Below are positions 6,711 to 9,274 of a stretch of DNA of 9,274 bases, piece after piece; within the stretch, counting starts at the first letter, position 1, and each line of letters starts with the position of its first letter. Origin of the DNA: JBCCIM01 sp045106435 (GTDB lineage: Bacteria > Bacteroidota > Rhodothermia > Rhodothermales > JAHQVL01); the NCBI GenBank assembly GCA_045106435.1, contig JBGCEN010000274.1:1-9274 (forward strand). The letters are read 5' to 3'. The translations under genes and the position numbers were made by a program. A model generated the notes under the pieces. That model saw nothing but the letters and a program-made list of their open reading frames with translations. It was not told the origin of the DNA and did not search any database.

Positions 6711-8057
6711 CTAGGCGATTGTTGCTGCTTTTTTCTTTCCCCAGCTTCGTTTCTTTAGCATATCAAGTAATACAGCTAACAGGATAACTAATCCGAGGAC
6801 AACTTTTTGTGTGTAGCTTTCTACACCGGTCAGGTTCATGCCATTTTGAATGACCGCAATGATGAAAGCACCGATGAGCGTTCCCATGATTCGCCCTTCG
6901 CCACCTTGCAGGCTGGTGCCGCCAACGACAACAGCAGCAATGACATAAAGCTCATAGAGGAGTCCGTACGTAGGGGCGCCGCTTTTCAACTGCGATGCCT
7001 GCACAATCCCGCCCAGGCCGGCTAACATACCGCAAACGGTATAAACAAAGATCAGCACAAGATCGACCCGAATACCGGAGAGGCGCGCAGCTTCCGGGTT
7101 ACCGCCTACAGCATAAATATAACGCCCAAGGGTTGTACGGGTCATCAGAATATGTGCCAGGGCATAAATAACAACCATCAGTATGACAGCATTGGGTATG
7201 GAGAACAAATCGGCTCCCCGGCCCAGCCATACGTAGGAATCTGGAATCTCGTAGATCGATTCCCCCCGGGCAATGATATAAGCAAAGCCACTGGCAACAA
7301 GCATCACTGCAAGGGTTGCTATAAACGGAGGGACCTTAAATTGTGTGATGGTTATGCCCGACGCAAGCCCTACAAGGCCGGCCATGAAAATGGCTGCTAC
7401 CGAGGCAAACATCATGGTTGCAAAGGTCGCGTCAGCGCCACCCATCTCTCGAATCAGCCAGGCAGCAACAACGGCAGAAAGCGCGATCAGGCTACCAACG
7501 GAAAGGTCAATCCCTGCCGTAATGATCACCATGGTCATCCCAACGGCAATAATCGCAATAACCACAATCTGATTGGCAACGTTGCGCAAGTTGTTGGTCA
7601 GTAGAAAGGTTGGCCATCGATAGCTCTTGGGTGAAATAACGGGCGCAGCCGACATAGAAGGAACGCTGCGCTTGATGTTACTGACAATTGTTGTGTAGTC
7701 CTCAGGCATCACAATCGCATCAAACCCGGTGCCTAGCGAATCGAATGCAAAAAGTGCGCTTCTGATCGCCGGCGGCTCCCCTTGTATGGTTTCCAGTTGG
7801 CTATAGCCTTTTTCAGAGAGGACCGTCCCGAGCCGGCTTGCAAATAGCTGATGTTCTGCATTCAGCTTCGACACGATCAACAGCCTGGCATTCGTGTCGT
7901 ATGTGCCATCGATGCTTTCTGCAACTTGTTCAGCTGCGTCTTCTCCTCTTGGGTTTTGTTCAGTCATTGTACTGACTGAATAAAAAACACAGAGCAGAAT
8001 GAGTACGATAAGCATGCCGTACTCGGATAAGATTTTTTGCAAATTTAAAGTAGCCAT
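6711..8057 (-). CDS. Ribose-type sugar ABC transporter permease (RbsC-like) with extra periplasmic domain
   Basis: A 448-residue inner-membrane permease of the BPD_transp_2 family, which moves ribose-like sugars with an RbsA-type ATPase and an RbsB-type binding protein. Family signatures: AVGMTMVIITAGIDLSVGSL (171-190), the cytoplasmic ATPase-contact loop GGNPEAARLSGIR (318-330), and VVVGGTSLQGGEGRIMGT (366-383). Ordinary RbsC is about 320 residues. The excess here is an insertion between the first helix (about 13-31) and the conserved core (from about 148). Residues 57-120 look like a beta-alpha-beta-alpha-beta unit (ARLLIVSK, a helix ending LSEKGY, then GFDAIVMPED) similar in pattern to one lobe of type I sugar-binding proteins; that resemblance is my inference. 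No ATPase or binding-protein gene is visible within the window. No Shine-Dalgarno precedes the ATG at 8057. The core call is firm; sugar specificity is unknown. Confidence 0.9.
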   Translation of the reverse strand: MATLNLQKILSEYGMLIVLILLCVFYSVSTMTEQNPRGEDAAEQVAESIDGTYDTNARLLIVSKLNAEHQLFASRLGTVLSEKGYSQLETIQGEPPAIRSALFAFDSLGTGFDAIVMPEDYTTIVSNIKRSVPSMSAAPVISPKSYRWPTFLLTNNLRNVANQIVVIAIIAVGMTMVIITAGIDLSVGSLIALSAVVAAWLIREMGGADATFATMMFASVAAIFMAGLVGLASGITITQFKVPPFIATLAVMLVASGFAYIIARGESIYEIPDSYVWLGRGADLFSIPNAVILMVVIYALAHILMTRTTLGRYIYAVGGNPEAARLSGIRVDLVLIFVYTVCGMLAGLGGIVQASQLKSGAPTYGLLYELYVIAAVVVGGTSLQGGEGRIMGTLIGAFIIAVIQNGMNLTGVESYTQKVVLGLVILLAVLLDMLKKRSWGKKKAATIA

Positions 8058-8365
8058 ACGGTCTGGATACGTGATACTGGATACCTGTTTCAGCCTTCGA
8101 ATTGTTGAATCAGGTCTGTAAGGTGGTTCGCCTGGTGCCTCAAGGGGTGGTGCTTAATCTATTTCGCCCGGTGTTATGTTACAAGTGATAACGCAGGGTT
8201 CAAGCCAAGTTCATCTAGGAAGTACGATGGGTGCGAAAAGTACGAAGGGTACCAAATGAGCTCTTTGCCTCTGGATTCGCCCCATGGACCTCAAATCTCA
8301 ACAATCCTTGATCGATATTCTGAAATCAGATACAAAATACCAGCAATTATTCCGTTGACAATGAA
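8058..8365. other. 308-bp gene-free gap upstream of the permease
   Basis: No credible coding frame on either strand and no RNA gene that I recognise. It should contain the 5' region of the permease gene, but I could not identify a convincing promoter. The only structure seen is a short tandem duplication (8220-8255, listed separately) and a repeated CTGGATAC near 8064-8087. Confidence 0.5.
8220..8255. repeat. 18-bp tandem duplication
   Basis: AAGTACGATGGGTGCGAA (8220-8237) is followed directly by AAGTACGAAGGGTACCAA (8238-8255), matching at 15 of 18 positions. It is a short intergenic tandem repeat in the permease upstream gap, with no evident role. Confidence 0.6.
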
Positions 8366-8650
8366 TTAGCCGCTTGTTGTCACCAGTAGCGTGATAAACG
8401 TAACGGTAAAGACGGCCCAGGTTGACCATAGTAGGCGGGGGAATTTTGATACCCATTTTCCTTTTGCAAGGCGATACAGCACAGTAATCAGGCCTGCAAA
8501 CAAGCTGCTCATAAAAAAGGTAGCCGCAATAGGAATGGGCAATACCTGTCGTGCAAACAAATTCAAGTCCTGGCCGGTGAAAAGCCAAAACAGGATCCAT
8601 ATACCTGCTGTAGCTGCGAGTACTGAGACAAAAAGAAGGAGTTTTTTCAT
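8366..8650 (-). CDS. Small three-helix inner-membrane protein, unknown function
   Basis: A 94-residue protein starting MKKLLL at the ATG at 8650. Hydrophobic segments at about 4-24, 37-59 and 72-91 predict three membrane helices, with a basic stretch (RLAKGKWVSKFPR, about 60-72) between the second and third, probably cytoplasmic. The charge pattern and composition are those of a real membrane protein. I do not recognise a family. It lies 78 bp downstream of the ThuA-domain gene and 308 bp upstream of the permease gene, all on the same strand. The short first gap would allow cotranscription with the ThuA gene; the long second gap suggests the permease is transcribed separately. No Shine-Dalgarno is evident. 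ACAAGT...ACTTGT (8654-8682) is a spaced 6-bp inverted repeat just ahead of the start, of doubtful meaning. Confidence 0.65.
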   Translation of the reverse strand: MKKLLLFVSVLAATAGIWILFWLFTGQDLNLFARQVLPIPIAATFFMSSLFAGLITVLYRLAKGKWVSKFPRLLWSTWAVFTVTFITLLVTTSG

Positions 8651-8728
8651 GTCAACAAGTGCTTTAGTACAGTATAAACTTGTGATCTTTGCATGCGATC
8701 TTTTCTTTGGGCCTGTATGTGCCGAGGT

Positions 8729-9274
8729 TCAATCTACCAGTCCGCCGGCCCACGATATGGCCCCAACAAGATGCTGCAGGTAAACAGGATCTTGAAAGCT
8801 CTCAGGGGTATGCCCTAACCCTGAGTATAATGCACGTCCTTCACCAATGGTCTGATACCAAATAATGGGATGGTCACCCATCGCCCCCACGCCGGCGTCG
8901 TAAGATGACTCATCCAGCGAAGCAAGCACGGTGATGTTTGAATTCTTTCTGGGGCTTTCTATGAAATTGTACCACTCATCTGCTCTGGTCCAAACGGAAG
9001 GCAAACCGGCGGTCGCAGGGTGATCTGCTTCTTCAATGATCACATCCGCCTCCCTGATATTGGGGAAATTGGGGTGGTCTTTGAACCGGGTGCCGAGCAG
9101 CGTTTCTCCGTACCAGGGCCAATCGTATTCGGTGTCTGATGCGGCATGGATACCTACATAGCCACCGCCGGCTTCAATGTATTGCTGGAAGGCCGTCTCT
9201 TGTTCTGCGTTTAATACGTCCCACGTAGTGCTTAACCACACGACAGCATCGAAATTGGCCAAATAGTTTTTGTT
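8729..9274 (-). CDS. ThuA-domain protein (trehalose utilization-like), N-terminus beyond the window
   Basis: At least 181 residues are visible; the frame stays open to the window edge (N-K-N-Y precede the LANFDAVVW at 9262), so the start is missing and the TTG at 9262 is not the start. The sequence follows the ThuA family (PF06283, a glutamine amidotransferase-like fold): FDAVVWLSTT, GGGYVGIHAASDTEYDWPWYG (visible residues 36-56), KDHPNFP, ADEWYNF (about 98-104), HPIIWYQTIGEGRALYSGLGHTPES (about 125-149), and a C-terminal LQHLVGAISWA helix. Members are linked to trehalose or other sugar metabolism, but a biochemical activity is not established for most. A signal peptide or additional N-terminal domain cannot be judged. 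The protein ends at TGA 8729-8731, 78 bp before the small membrane protein gene on the same strand. Confidence 0.9.
   Translation of the reverse strand, partial: NKNYLANFDAVVWLSTTWDVLNAEQETAFQQYIEAGGGYVGIHAASDTEYDWPWYGETLLGTRFKDHPNFPNIREADVIIEEADHPATAGLPSVWTRADEWYNFIESPRKNSNITVLASLDESSYDAGVGAMGDHPIIWYQTIGEGRALYSGLGHTPESFQDPVYLQHLVGAISWAGGLVD

Noticed and set aside
7152..7604. + strand frame of 150 codons
   Set aside because: It is antisense to the permease core, with repetitive Asn/His/Gly-rich content that arises from the complement of hydrophobic codons.
8298..8600. - strand frame of 100 codons overlapping the small membrane protein
   Set aside because: It overlaps the 94-residue membrane protein in another frame; the latter has a proper MKK start and clear membrane helices, while this one has neither.

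Overview
The window looks like chromosomal DNA from a marine-type member of the Bacteroidota/Rhodothermota/Balneolota group. I infer this from three things: a C-terminal type IX secretion (T9SS) sorting domain on a cytochrome, a DUF5916 outer-membrane protein, and the near absence of Shine-Dalgarno sequences before most starts. GC content is moderate (roughly 48% by eye). The genus cannot be named from the sequence.

Layout: a truncated M56/BlaR1-type membrane metallopeptidase with a Sel1-like helical C-terminus runs on the + strand (2-1480). Everything else that is coding lies on the - strand. Read in the direction of transcription, from high to low coordinates, it comprises: a truncated ThuA-domain protein (9274-8729), a 94-residue three-helix membrane protein (8650-8366), an RbsC-type sugar ABC permease with a large extra periplasmic loop (8057-6711), a DUF5916/CBM9-like outer-membrane protein (6487-4217), a diheme cytochrome of the TIGR03806/SO2930 type with a T9SS tail (3440-1974), and a small secreted cysteine-containing protein (1843-1589). 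The converging ends of the M56 gene and the small gene are separated by a strong intrinsic terminator whose T-run serves the - strand.

The intergenic spaces hold most of the unusual structure. They contain two tandem copies of about 190 bp, plus a partial third, of an element with TGTCATnCTGA-type inverted ends (3631-4110); eight perfect CCCAAAA heptamers abutting the DUF5916 stop codon (4160-4215); a 41-bp imperfect inverted repeat with nested direct repeats (6548-6683); and a 308-bp gene-free gap with an 18-bp tandem duplication. The palindrome GCCGGC occurs 29 times by hand count in 9.3 kb, against about two expected.

The genes do not form one obvious pathway. Sugar transport (permease) and the ThuA protein could share a carbohydrate role. 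The cytochrome, DUF5916 barrel and small exported protein are all envelope proteins. I see no defence system, CRISPR array, tRNA, rRNA or transposase. The most interesting leads are the permease insertion that resembles part of a sugar-binding protein, the Sel1-like sensor on the M56 peptidase, and the repeat biology.
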